Source: Lineolata rhizophorae (lineage: Eukaryota; Ascomycota; Dothideomycetes; Lineolatales; Lineolataceae). From it: a stretch of 64,000 nt of DNA. The notes below the pieces were generated by a model, which ran no database searches, was not told the origin of the DNA, and worked only from the letters and a program-made list of their open reading frames with translations. The stretch spans positions 62,001 through 126,000 of the forward strand of contig MU001685.1 of assembly GCA_010093515.1 (NCBI GenBank). The letters run 5' to 3'. Below are positions 35,062 to 45,915 of the stretch, one piece after another; the first letter of the stretch is position 1, and every line of letters starts with the position of its first letter. The position numbers and the translations under genes are program-made.

Positions 35062-37154
35062 ATGGCCACCGAATATCCCCATAATTCAGATCCCGAGTTC
35101 AATTTTGTGTCGACAGCTATTTCCAAGCTATCCATTGGTGGCCAAAGGCCTTGGGAGCTGCCGCCGGCCAAGCTATGCACTCATTGTGCAGGCATCACCG
35201 TGGCATCTATGCGAAGTAACGAGGGGTACAAGCACATTCCAAATGTGTGGGATCTCGTTGACTCGTCTAAGAAGTGCGACCTCTGTATGATTTTGGTGAT
35301 AGAAATCGCCCAGGCGCACTTACCCTTTACCGGTGCCGACGACTTGGATACAAGCGGCCAGTTCCGGGGTGCGGTGCAAAGCGCGAACGTGGAAGATAGC
35401 GATGTTGTCGCGTTGAAATTAAAGTACAGTGACTATCTCGTAGAGCTAGTATTAGAGGATAGCGATGGCGATGAGATCCAGCTTATGTCTCAATTGGCAA
35501 TATTTACAGACTCCGGTATGTCTTGGGTTTTCAATTCAATTCCAATGTTCCGACGGGCTTCCAGCGCACTCACCCTACTCCAGTTTCGTCGGCAAAGATC
35601 TCGAGCCATCTTCCGCTCGGCCTGCCTATATCCAAATTGCCAAATTTAGATACGCTTTCAGTCCTGGTTACAGAATGGATGAAAAACTGCCAAGCAAACC
35701 ACAAATACTGCAACCCAACCACCACAACTTCCCCACCCCTCCTCCCCACGCGCGTCCTCGACCTATCCAACGTCGAAGAAACCGGCCACCTCCGCCTACA
35801 CCACGCCGCCGGCACCCGTGGCGCCTACATCGCGCTCAGCCACAGCTGGGGCGGGCACCAGCCGCTCAAAACCCTCAAGTCGAACCTCGCCTCGCGCCTC
35901 CGCGGCTTCCCGCTCGCGGACCTGCCGCGCACCTTCCGCGACGCCGCGGCCGTGACGCGCCGGCTCGGCATCCGCTTCCTCTGGATCGACTCGCTGTGCA
36001 TCGTGCAGGACGACGCGGCCGACTGGCGGCGCGAGGCGGCCACCATGGGCCGTCTGTACCGCGACTCGGCGCTCACCATCGCCGCGACGCGGGCCGCGAA
36101 CAGCACGACGGGGTTCCTGGGCGAGCGCTCCTTCGACGACGTCGGCGCCGTCAGGATCGTGCCTCCTCCTGCCGACCCAGGCGAGCGCCGCGGCCCGGAC
36201 GGAGATGAGGCATTCTATCTCGCGCTGCGCCGCCGCTTCGCCGCCGACGTCGACGGCGCCCCACTCAATGCCCGCGCCTGGGTCCTGCAGGAGCGCGTCC
36301 TCGCGCCGCGCACGCTGCACTTCACGGCCGCGCAGACGTACTGGGAGTGCTGGGCGGGGCACCAGGGCGAGGACCTGCAAGCGCGGTTCCTCGGCGTCGG
36401 GAAGCGGGAGGCGTTTCCGACGCTGCTGGCGCCTGGAGGAGGTGGTGATGGCTATGGCAGTGGCGATTATGGAGCGGCGGTTGAGGAGAAAGGGGAAGAT
36501 GACGGCGGTGAGATTGGGCGCCCAGGGACGCCGAGGGGGTGGTGGTATTTGTTGGGTACGTATACGGCATGCGGATTGACGTATCAGACGGATAAGCTTA
36601 TCGCGATTGGTGGGTTGGTGGAGAGTATGGCGGCGCGGACAGGGATGCGGTTCTACGACGGGATATGGGAGGATGCAGTACATCGCGGATTGCTCTGGGC
36701 GGCGCGAGCCGATGGCGTCGAGCGCATATCCGGTACGGAGGCTCCGTCGTGGAGTTGGGCAAGTAGAAAGGGGGCAGTGAATCATTTCCAGTTGGACGAG
36801 TATTCGGTTGAGAATTCGGACGTACGTATCGAAGAAGAGACCGACGCGGAGGGAAAGAAAAGGCTAGTTCTACGAAGCAGTCTACTATCCTTAGACAGCA
36901 CGCTCCGATTCGGGGAGCTACAGAGAAGCGATCCACCGACGGATACGGTTTCATTTCCACCAGAGCTAGATTACCATGCATCAAGCTATCGCGTCATTCG
37001 CAATGCTGACGATGAGGTTGTCGGCTGGATAGTTCTGGATGAAGAGGCCGAGAATGCGCCCGACGTTGACAAGCTAAGCTGGATACTCATTGCCACTAAC
37101 TCGTACGTAGATTCTGACTCTGATGGAGGCAGCTCTTCGGTATGTGCTCGGTAG
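35062..37154 (+). CDS. HET-domain (heterokaryon incompatibility type) protein
   Basis: Two exons, 35062-35515 and 35584-37154, joined in phase 1 (TDS-VSSAKISSH), 674 residues. An in-frame ATG 26 codons upstream (34984) is an alternative start. The N-terminal part has the CTHC...CDLCMIL cysteine pairs common before HET domains. The HET domain spans roughly residues 225-390 with YIALSHSWGG, RTFRDAAAVTRRLGIRFLWIDSLCIVQDD and the closing RDSALTIAATRA...GFLGER block. The C-terminal region has the usual WSWASRKGAV motif. HET proteins take part in nonself recognition and regulated cell death in filamentous fungi. The domain looks complete. A final intron near 37139 (GTATGT) could extend the C-terminus a little; this is unresolved. 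Confidence 0.9.
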
Positions 37155-37591
37155 ACAGTTGTTCGTATTTTAGTTTGCTGCTGATAACATCAATGCCAGG
37201 AAACTTCAAGGGAACCACCTCACCATAAAAGCCCACTAAAATCACAGCCAAAATATTGTATCTTAGCTCGGAAATCGGGACAGAGTGAATATGTACGAGT
37301 GGGAGTAGGTACAGTTTATGATGATGGGTGTCTCCGACTGGGGCAAAAGGATGTAAGGATAGTTTAGGCGGAAAAACTCTCAGTTACCAACAACTCGTAC
37401 CACATGAACTGTATATGATTGTAAAGTTTATTTAGTTACTTTTGTATTTATTAAAGACGGAATAATACGCCGCCCCAAGAGTGACTGTAAGTATAGTACA
37501 TTTGCGCCGACTAGCCTTCCATTATGCAAGTCGATATCATAGTCCCAACCTTTATCACCGTGACAGGCCAAATGACCACTCAATTTCGCAC
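37155..37591. other. Convergent intergenic region, no gene seen
   Basis: An AT-rich stretch of 437 nt between the HET gene end and the proline-rich gene end, with TTTATT-type sequences that probably include both polyadenylation regions. Confidence 0.5.
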
Positions 37592-38293
37592 CTACCGACC
37601 TCCCTTCCCCTCAACCCACTTCCACACGCCCTCCTCCCCCTTCCTCAACCCCTCCCCAACATCCTGCAGCCACCCCTTAACCCCCTCCCCCCACCCACCA
37701 CCAGAACCGCCCTGAGCATCCTCCCGCACCCATCCCGGCCTCCCCTGCCCCATACCCGGACCCTGCACATACCCCGGCGGATGCGCTCGCGCATCGTCCG
37801 CCACGTATGTAGACCGGCCGGCCGCAGCGTTCGCGCCCGGAGGCGGAACGCCGAACTGCGGCGGCATGCCCGTGGGTGCGGGTGCCGGCGGAGCAGCAGC
37901 GCCCGAGGAAGCCGTCGCCGTGGGGGCCGGCGCGGGTGCGGCGCCAGGGCCGGCGCTAGGAGGAGGCGGGCGAGCGCCTGGCTGCGGCGGGGGCGGAGGA
38001 CCGGCTGTGGCGGCGGTCGCGGTCGGAGCGGTGGGGGGAGGGACTGGGACGGCGCCGGGCTGGGGAGGCGGCGGCTGGGCGGGAGAAGGGTGGACGGTCG
38101 TTGTGGTCGTTGCGGGAGGCGGCGGAGGAGCGGCGGTCGTGCGGGTGGGAGGCGGGGCGGCAGTTTGAGGCGTTACGCCGGCTGGTTTGGTGGCGGCAGT
38201 GGTGGAAGAGGAAGGGTGGTGGTCTACAGAAGACGAACCATCGGAGTCGGAGGGTTTAATGGGAGCATTGGAGTAGATTTTAATGGGCGGCAT
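37592..38293 (-). CDS. Conserved proline-rich hypothetical protein
   Basis: A single exon of 233 residues. It starts MPPIKIYSNAPI, has a KPAGVTPQTA segment, a long Pro/Ala/Thr-rich middle with repeated PPQPGA units, then PPQFGVPPPGA and HPPGYVQG. It ends in an amphipathic WGEGVKGWLQDVGEGLRKGEEGVWKWVEG helix (residues about 205-230). This pattern of conserved first ten residues, PPQPGA repeats, HPPGY and a charged Trp-containing C-terminal helix fits a family of small proteins I associate with many Pezizomycotina genomes. Its function is unknown. The plus-strand open frame over the same DNA is Gly/Arg-rich and is its shadow. It is mostly disordered apart from the last helix. Confidence 0.75.
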   Translation of the reverse strand: MPPIKIYSNAPIKPSDSDGSSSVDHHPSSSTTAATKPAGVTPQTAAPPPTRTTAAPPPPPATTTTTVHPSPAQPPPPQPGAVPVPPPTAPTATAATAGPPPPPQPGARPPPPSAGPGAAPAPAPTATASSGAAAPPAPAPTGMPPQFGVPPPGANAAAGRSTYVADDARAHPPGYVQGPGMGQGRPGWVREDAQGGSGGGWGEGVKGWLQDVGEGLRKGEEGVWKWVEGKGGR

Positions 38294-39613
38294 AGCTGCA
38301 ATTCCAGTCGTGGGGTTGTTATGGAATAGGTGGAGAGAAAGCTCTGGTGGTGCTTTGGTGGCGCTTAGGTTGACGTCGCCACTTTGCTCGGTGTAGTTGA
38401 ATGTCCGGAACCGCCGTGGCGCAGAGGCTATGTAGCCGGGCGCCTGCCCTACACCCTAGTCTAGCATTAGCGTCAGCAACGACAATGTGGCATGCCTATT
38501 TAGACCCGTGTTCGCTACCTACAAGAAGCATTAGGCTGAACCTACTTTATCCTCGGCGCCGGTTGTGAAGACGAGAGCACTAGACGCCGACACCGCTCTT
38601 GCGAATCTCCGGATTCTGGCTCGGCGAACAGAAAAGTGCCTTAAGTTTGGCTCAAGTCAGGCTGAGATCTCAGACCCCTTGTCTCTATTCCGCCATACGC
38701 CCATTTTATTGCCTCGCAATTCTAGCTCAGGGTTAATTTTTTTTTCTTCTTTTTTTGCCTTTTGCCAGTCTTTTGTTCCTTGAATTGGACCTACCAACCA
38801 CCGCCGAAAGCAAAGCCGTGACCCATCAAGCGGGCCCCAAGTTCCAGGTATTTGCGCACGTTCAAACTTAAGTCTCCAAGATGCTGCGCACTGTGCCGAA
38901 AACAGGGATCGGCCGTCGCTGCCGTACCGTTTTTAGCACGACTGATTCCAAGGAGGAAGTCGCTCCTGAGTTGGATACTCTACCTCAGCGCAAATAAACA
39001 CCAGACTTAGAACGAGGACAGGACAAAGGTCCATCCGGCCCACTTGACAGTCCGGCTTTGAATCGAAACTCCGATACGAATGGAAGTGGACACCAGGAAT
39101 TGGCGGATTGAAGCCACGCCGGCCATGCACCAAGTTCACCTCGGATCAGGGAGATCAGATCTTGAAACGGAAGGACGGCCCAACGTACTGGCGACATGGG
39201 TCTAAGGAAGGACGGCTGCCATTTGATCCTCGGTCACATTGCAATGGCTCTATCTCCTGACTATACTTAGCGCCGGACCGGCGTGAAGGCCGCGAACACT
39301 TCCCAGATATTCAGCCTGAGTTTTGGGATGGCCATTCGAGAGTTCGCCCCATTCTGAATCCCTCAGGTTTCGGTCTTTTCACTTCAAGGGCTGTCGAAGA
39401 GGCTTCGAGTGGTATGACGCGACCTCGCGGAGACAAAAGTGAGATCGAAGCTGGTCCACAACGACATTTATGGTAACCCGTCAGTTCGAGCCCCTAGATG
39501 TGGGACTAGGGTGTTGCCGCGGAGATCGTCATGCTTACCCCCAGAACGTCTCATGCATATTTTGGAACGGGAAAAGGGGAAACATTCCGGAAGATTACTT
39601 TATGGCTACGTAA
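38294..39613. other. Gene-poor stretch, no gene resolved
   Basis: About 1.3 kb of mixed composition with short frames only. A stretch around 39290-39420 reads open for some 40 codons (PDIQPEFWDGHSRVRP...) and could belong to the decayed gene that follows, but no continuous model could be built. Confidence 0.4.
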
Positions 39614-40435
39614 TTGTCCATTTATTTATTTAATTTTGTTTTTGCTTCCGTGAATACTCAAACAATATCTGTCTTATGCGGTAGGACCACAGGAGTTATC
39701 TTCTTCGACGACCAAATCACCGCCAACCAACGTAGTTCATGGGCCCCTGATAGACGAAGTTGTGAAACGCAATTTTTCCTAGAGTTGAGGTTATGTCCCG
39801 ATGTTGCGAGAACGCCAGATACCTGCATCGAAGCTATCATTCGGATAATGTACGACTTCTCTGAAGTTTACTCAGAGTACAAGTTGGTAATGGACCTGAT
39901 TGAAGAATATCTCCCAAACAAAAGGGTTGTCCGTGAGCGACTGTTAATCGGAGGTATCTCTTTAGCCCTTGGAGGGCAAAGCTATCCCGAGATCAAAAAT
40001 CCATCGCGCACGTGACCAAAGCATTTCAAAAAGGGGGAGGTTCGACAAGTGAGGAAGACAGTGGGCAACCTGATGTTGACCTCGAAGCTCTTGGGAAAGA
40101 TAGACAGAGACTATCAGCTAGGACTGCTACTGTTTTCTCCGCCATCATGTCGACAATGTCAATAACAGAGAGCTAAAATACGATATCGTGGGGAAGACAA
40201 TGTCTACACTAACGAACTTGGCATTCTTTTTCATTCCGCTTACACTTTGTGCGTCGCTTTTCGGCGTGAACATTGCCGTAAGTTTATATACTAAGTGCTT
40301 GTTGAGGTGAATTTCAGCTGGTTCATACCGTAGGAATGGGAACATGGACTGCATGTTTGGGTATGGGTTGTGGTGTCGTTCGCCATGACCGCTTTCACTT
40401 ACAGTATATTGTACTATTTCGAAATATTTTGCTAG
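39614..40435 (+). pseudogene. Decayed CorA-like transporter gene
   Basis: Three frame-changing segments remain. Segment one (39614-about 39953) encodes a helical hydrophilic region (IEAIIRIMYDFSEVYSEY...). Segment two (about 39992-40175) encodes HVTKAFQKGG...ARTATVFSAIMSTMSITES, like the stalk helix of fungal CorA-domain proteins. Segment three encodes the membrane pair VGKTMSTLTNLAFFFIPL and SLFGVNIA, with a well-formed 66-nt GT-AG intron (40278-40333), then WVWVVVSFAMTAFTYS and a stop at 40435. FGVN stands where CorA has GMN, so the filter motif is changed (GVN). There is one clear frame change just before the first membrane helix at about 40176. The change between segments one and two could be a 38-nt intron or a second lesion. 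CorA proteins carry Mg2+; the fungal relatives are often of unknown function. It could also be a sequencing artefact in a live gene. Confidence 0.5.
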
Positions 40436-42565
40436 TTAGCCGTACCAGCGAGCATGTCTTGGCCTAGAGGGTATTCTAAACCACAGTTGGTAGTCTACGT
40501 TTGCGTTTGCGTGACCATAATATTCGTCCTCGCGACAGAACCACCTCTGCCTAAGTTCGAGAGGCCCTACGTTACCGCTAGCTTTACTATCGCGTTTCCT
40601 CTCATCTCAGCAGTGGCGAATACATATCTACGGCCGTAATATGTCTCGGGGTTCATGGATTTTGGTTGCTGTATTTGTCGGCGCTGATACCGCGGGTATA
40701 CGAGCTATTGTGCAATGCGCGCCGTTACCCTATGCCGAAAAAGTCCTCATCATGGTTGGACTGGCCGCCGGACCTTGATCTGCTTAATCTGGACCCCCAC
40801 GGTGGAAGTTGCGCGACAGCAGGGGCGTTATAAGAAAGGCGTGCCGTCTTGGCTCTTGCATTGTTGTTGATAGCAGTTGTTTCTAGCTCTTGGGCAATTT
40901 TGACGCAGTCATCGTTGCCAGGAAGCTCGAACATATTGTTTGATTTTCCTGCATTGCCCTACTCGCATTCTTGGGGGTTGGTGCCTTCACTTTCCCGTAA
41001 GAATAGTGATTTTTTTTTTAATTCTCTCTATAAAAGTTATTTCGGTCCAGAAGTTAAAACGCATTGGCGGGCGTTAATTCCACAGACCTCTCGCAGTCCT
41101 AGACACATCTGGTAAATAAACCGTCTGTCGTGTCGCCCCCGCTAGAACTAAACTATAATTGTAGTTTATCAAGGCAATCAACAACTCCCTCAGCGTTCCA
41201 CTCCTTAACAACACCCTAAGCTTATAGAACACCGGTTCCAGCCGCTGTCAGATAACAGTGCAAGGGGTACTGCGAAATACCGAATACGTCGATTCTACTG
41301 AGAATTTTGAAATTTCTACAACCTGTCGGGCCAACCTACACTACTGTGACATCCTTCGCGTGCCTAGGGGAGCGGGAAGCGATTGCACACTCTATCCCTG
41401 CACATGAAGCTGTTCTTACTTATAGTCTGGTGTACAAGCCATGTACGGAAGATGGCGTACACTGGGTGTATAAAAGTGATCAAAGGTAGAGATGCCGGAG
41501 AGAATAAGTGAAAAGGATTCCTCTGACATGAAATTATAGTAGGTAATCTACTCTACTCCTCATCTGAGAACTCTCCAAAAAAGGCTCGCCTCAAGCAGTC
41601 CTCCCCAAACCCAACACTATAGCACAACAGAACTCAAATTCCATACCGAGAACAATTTCCCAATAAATTTCTCACTCAAACCACCGTGGAACCGTAATCC
41701 CTCACAAATACGGAATGACACCAGGCAGCGCAGCTACGATAGCTTCAACCTACGCTCCCACACGCACAACCACCGCTTCCTAGGCACTCACTCTGCGTCA
41801 CAAGTCAAGCGCATCACCTGCTGAAACACCACTCCGAAACGCATAGTTGACGCGCAGACAAACCTAGGTCTGCGCACACAATAAAACACATCACAGAAAT
41901 CACGGCATGCACGTAGCAAACAAACACGCACACACACAAAGAAGCTCACAAATCTACTAACAAAACAAAAAGTCAGGCTACTGTATGAAAGGATGTCGCA
42001 AGAAAAAAGCGCAGTAAAGTACAAGAGTTCCAACTCACGTCGAGAAGAGGGGTAAGAGGGGGGGAGCTAGGGAAAAGGGAGGAAAAATATGAACCACCTA
42101 GGCTATCACAGGACGCAGGCGGGAGAGAAAGAGGAAGGACTCGAAAGAGCTAGGGAAAGAAGAGTTCAAAAACTCCCAACATTCAACCCCTGACTTTTTC
42201 TCCCTCAACCGAAACCCTTCCTCTCCCTACACAAGCCCTAATGCTTTCCTCGAACCCTTCCCTCGCCGTGAGATAAAAATGTGCTTTCCGAACCGCAGGA
42301 GTTAGTTTGCCAGGCTAGGTATTTGCGCTCTCTATTTCGCCCGTTCCTCGCGTCTGTAACCTTACAAACTACGCCACCGCACCCCTCCAGCAACTCACAC
42401 TCCGGAATCGCCTTCGAAATACAGCAGCCCTACTGCCACGTCACCATCCGCCACAATCGGAGCTCCCTCCAGATTACTTCATCCCCAACCACCGAATGCC
42501 CCCCTGAAAAGTCTATGAACAAGTTGATCCCATCCCGGAAGAGAAGTCGTGGTTAGAGAAGCTGT
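40436..42565. other. AT-richer gene-poor stretch
   Basis: About 2.1 kb. A 61-codon frame at 40454-40639 encodes two hydrophobic segments (LVVYVCVCVTIIFVLA and FTIAFPLISAVA) and may be a further piece of the decayed gene before it. The rest up to the ADP/ATP carrier has no recognisable gene; 41560-42260 is probably its 3' flank. Confidence 0.45.
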
Positions 42566-44171
42566 TTAGCCGGAGCCACCCTTGAACTTCTTTCCGAAGA
42601 GGAGAAGCTGGACCTGGTCGTAGATGGACAGCACACCGGCACCGGCGACACCACGGAGAATGTTGGCACCAGCACCCTTGAAGAGCGACTTGACACCCTC
42701 GGCGGCGATGATCTTACGGAAGGCATCCATGGACGAAGAGTACTTGACGGCCTGTTGAGGCATTAGCGTTGCTCAATTAATTGAGTGAATTCAACTGGTC
42801 AAATACTTACCTCACCAGAGGTCATCATCATACGACGACGGACGGTGTCGAGCGGGTACGAGGCAACACCAGCACCAGTGGTCACAGACCAGCCGAGCAA
42901 GAAGGAGGCCAGGAAGTTACCCTCAAGCGGGCCGACAAGGACGACAGGCTTGAAGGAGTCGTACATGCCAAAGTACAGACCACGGTAGACGATGATACCA
43001 AGGACCGAGGGACCGAAGCCACGGTACAGACCGGCGATACCATCAGAGGCCAGGGTCTTCTTGTAGACGTCGACCAAGCCGTTGAACTGGCGGTCACCAC
43101 CGTGCTTGGCGTGCTTGGCATCGTTGGCAAGACGGGTACGAGCGTAGTCCAGGGAATAGACGAAAAGTAGGGACGTAGCACCGGCAGCCTGTTGCGATCG
43201 TGAGCAGGGATAATTGAGGATGGAATTGGCATGTGGTGATATGATATACTTACACCGCCGGAGGCAAGGTTACCAGCCATCCACTTGGCGTAGCCGTCGC
43301 GCTCCTTCTTGTAGGCAAACATCGACTTGTAGGTATCACGGAAAGCGAAGTTGAGGGCCTGGGTAGGGAAGTAACGGATGACGTTGGCAGTGTTGCCTCG
43401 CCACAGGGATACGACACCCTCTCCAGCGACGGTGCGGCGGAAGCAGTCGAAGATACCGTTGTACTTCCGATCCAGACGGCCAGCCTTGAGCATCTCATCC
43501 TACAATTGATAGAGGTGTCAGGCATCAGCGTAGTCGACGGAAAATTTGAATCCGTGAAAGGATAAGGGGAGAAGTAGACAACTTCAGCATTGAATGCTTA
43601 CCTGGTTCTGGATGAGCAGCTTGACGCGCTCAATGGGGGCGGCGGCGGTCTTCGAGACGGCGGCAGAGACACCACCCACTGTGGTGTTGATAAGACATTA
43701 GCTACGGACCGGCGACGACAACTCGGCCTCAGACCACGGGCGACTGCTCCTACGACGCCAATGGAAGGCGTCAAGCAGCGCTGCACTCTCCGACGAGGTT
43801 GGACGTACTCAGGAAGTCGACCACGAAGCCCTGCAAGCGACAAATTTCGTTAGCGCCAAGACATCGTAAGAGCCGCGAGAAAAGAAAAAAAAATTTCCGT
43901 CGCGGCGCTCTCGGGGAACCCAGCGAGGCCCGCGACAGCTCCCAAGAGGCAGCGCAGGCCGTCGCCGCACGCCAGGAAGCTGCATCTCGCGCATTGACGT
44001 CGTGGGTAGATGGCGCGGATGGCGGACGGTGCCGGCGTGCGCTGGGGGCGGCATCGCGGATGCCAGGGCGAACGCCGGAGATAGGAGAAGCAGGTGCTGA
44101 AGGGCGGGAAGAGAGCTTACCGGCATGCCGAGCACCGACTTCTCGGACTGAACGACTTCGCCCTTGGCCAT
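42566..44171 (-). CDS. AAC: Mitochondrial ADP/ATP carrier
   Basis: Six exons, 44171-44121, 43830-43809, 43678-43602, 43499-43254, 43188-42811 and 42751-42566, give 319 residues. All junctions are GT-AG and in frame. Exon 2 is only 22 nt and encodes GFVVDFL, the start of helix 1. The protein has three carrier repeats, with the signature motifs PIERVK in the first, SLDYARTR in the second and YPLDTVRRR in the third. It also has RRRMMM (residues 249-254), diagnostic of adenine-nucleotide translocase. It exchanges cytosolic ADP for matrix ATP across the inner mitochondrial membrane. The start codon sits in a good context (ACCATGG). Identity is essentially certain. Confidence 0.97.
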
Positions 44172-45915
44172 GGTGGAAAGCGTGTGAAGCTGGACGGCTT
44201 CGACAACGGGATAAGGAATGAGAGGAGAGGGGGGAGGGAAAAGGAAGATGGGGGATGGGTTGGAAGATGCCGGAAGGATGGGAAGGGCGGTGATGGAGAA
44301 GGAAAACGGAGAGGGTTTTGGCCGGCAGCGACCAAGAGGCTTTTTCTTTTCGCCCCGGCAGCCTTAGTCAGCCCGTCGCGAACGGTAGCGGGCACGGGGC
44401 GGGTGCCCGTTGTTCCGTAGACTGGAGAAGTGTGAAGCCCGCTGGGCAACTGAATGTTGCGCATCATTCACAACTTTCCCACCATTTTTTTTTTTTTCCA
44501 GAATTTGCGTTCCTGCACACTGTCCTCTGATGTTTGCAATTCGAACAGCTGTCTCTTTCCATTGCGCAATTGTTGTCTGCTTCACAGCTCTGTTCATCGC
44601 CTTCAAAATTGTACCTCTCGGTCGCTACGGAGCACTGCTCGCCTCCCGCGATAAGAACACACCTCCCTCTCCGAAACGCAGCGGCGGGCCCGGCGCCCGG
44701 ACCAATCGCGCGCGCCAGCCTCCTGCCTCCGGGCACCCGAGATTGTCCGGCGGCCTTGGCCACCACCAGGAAAGATCTCGGTCCGCCCATCAACAACCAT
44801 TTTTTCCTTGCGCTCGCCAAAATGACGCAGCACCGAAAGACAAAAGGCATCCAGGCGAATCCCTCCGGCTAGGCCGAGCAAGAGGCCCTCTGGCCTCTCG
44901 CAGCCGTCACACCAAGTGACCAACAGCCCAAACTTGCATCCCCCTTCCCCCCAACAAACACCGCGTCAATGCGCCTGGACTCGGCCTCGACCAAAAAAAA
45001 TTCAGCGGGCCCTTACTGCCTAGGTACATACCTACTTACCATATACAGACACAGCATAGGTAGCGCACACACGACCCCTTGAGCCGGGCGCCACCGCGAG
45101 CGGCCGCTGGCGTTCCAGAAACCGCTATTTCCGCCCGCCCAGCCCCGCCGCCTCTTCGCGCCTCGGTCCTCTCCGTCGCTCTCCCCGTGCGGCCCCGTCC
45201 CGCTCCTAGATTTCCCGGCCTCAACTTGCGCCTGGACCACCGCCTGAGCCGCTCGCTCGCTCGCTGCCCCGGCAATGGAGGCTCTACCTACCTAGGCGCA
45301 AAGAAAGCCCCTAGTACATAGGAACTTCCGGGTCCCAATTTTTTTTTTTTTTTTGCCGCTTTGATTTTAGATTTTCTCTTTGCCGAGGAGCCGCGCTCGG
45401 CGCACGGACTATTTACGTTGTTCCGTTTCCGGGCAAGGCTTCGGCGGAGGGGAGTTGTAAACTTTTGTCTCCGCAGGTGCGATACTATGTATGTACATTG
45501 TACTTCGTAGCAAGGTGCCAATGGATGCAATTCCACGCACGTGCTTGTCCCAATCGATGACGGCATGCCCCGACATTCCGTCACGGTGCGGACCTGAGCC
45601 GCTAGCCGTATCGGGGGGCTTCATAAGCCTCCGTCCATGAATGTCATCACACCCCGCCGCTTCCTCTTCCATGGCGCGCGTGGCTTGCCAACGGACGATC
45701 GCCGCTGCGGACTCGGCGAGCGATTCAAGTGCTCTCACCTAACCTTATAGGGTCGGGAGCCCGTTATGTCAAGAAGACTCAGCATTATAGACCTAAACTT
45801 TCTATGCCTTCGTCTACCTATTATTACGGACATATATCAAAGACTCTAAGCCCATACATAATCCGCTACAACTCTAGCCCCCACTCCCTTTTCCGCAAAC
45901 CCTGGCTCCCCAACC
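44172..45915. other. Upstream region of the ADP/ATP carrier gene
   Basis: About 1.7 kb between the carrier start and the end of the sterol reductase gene. It has T-runs at about 44485-44500 and T16 near 45338, and CCTAGGTA/TACCTACCTAGG copies near 45020 and 45288. No gene was recognised. Confidence 0.5.

Noticed and set aside
38405-38465. tRNA-like start TGGCGCAGAGGC
   Set aside because: No B-box or 3' acceptor stem follows at the right distance.
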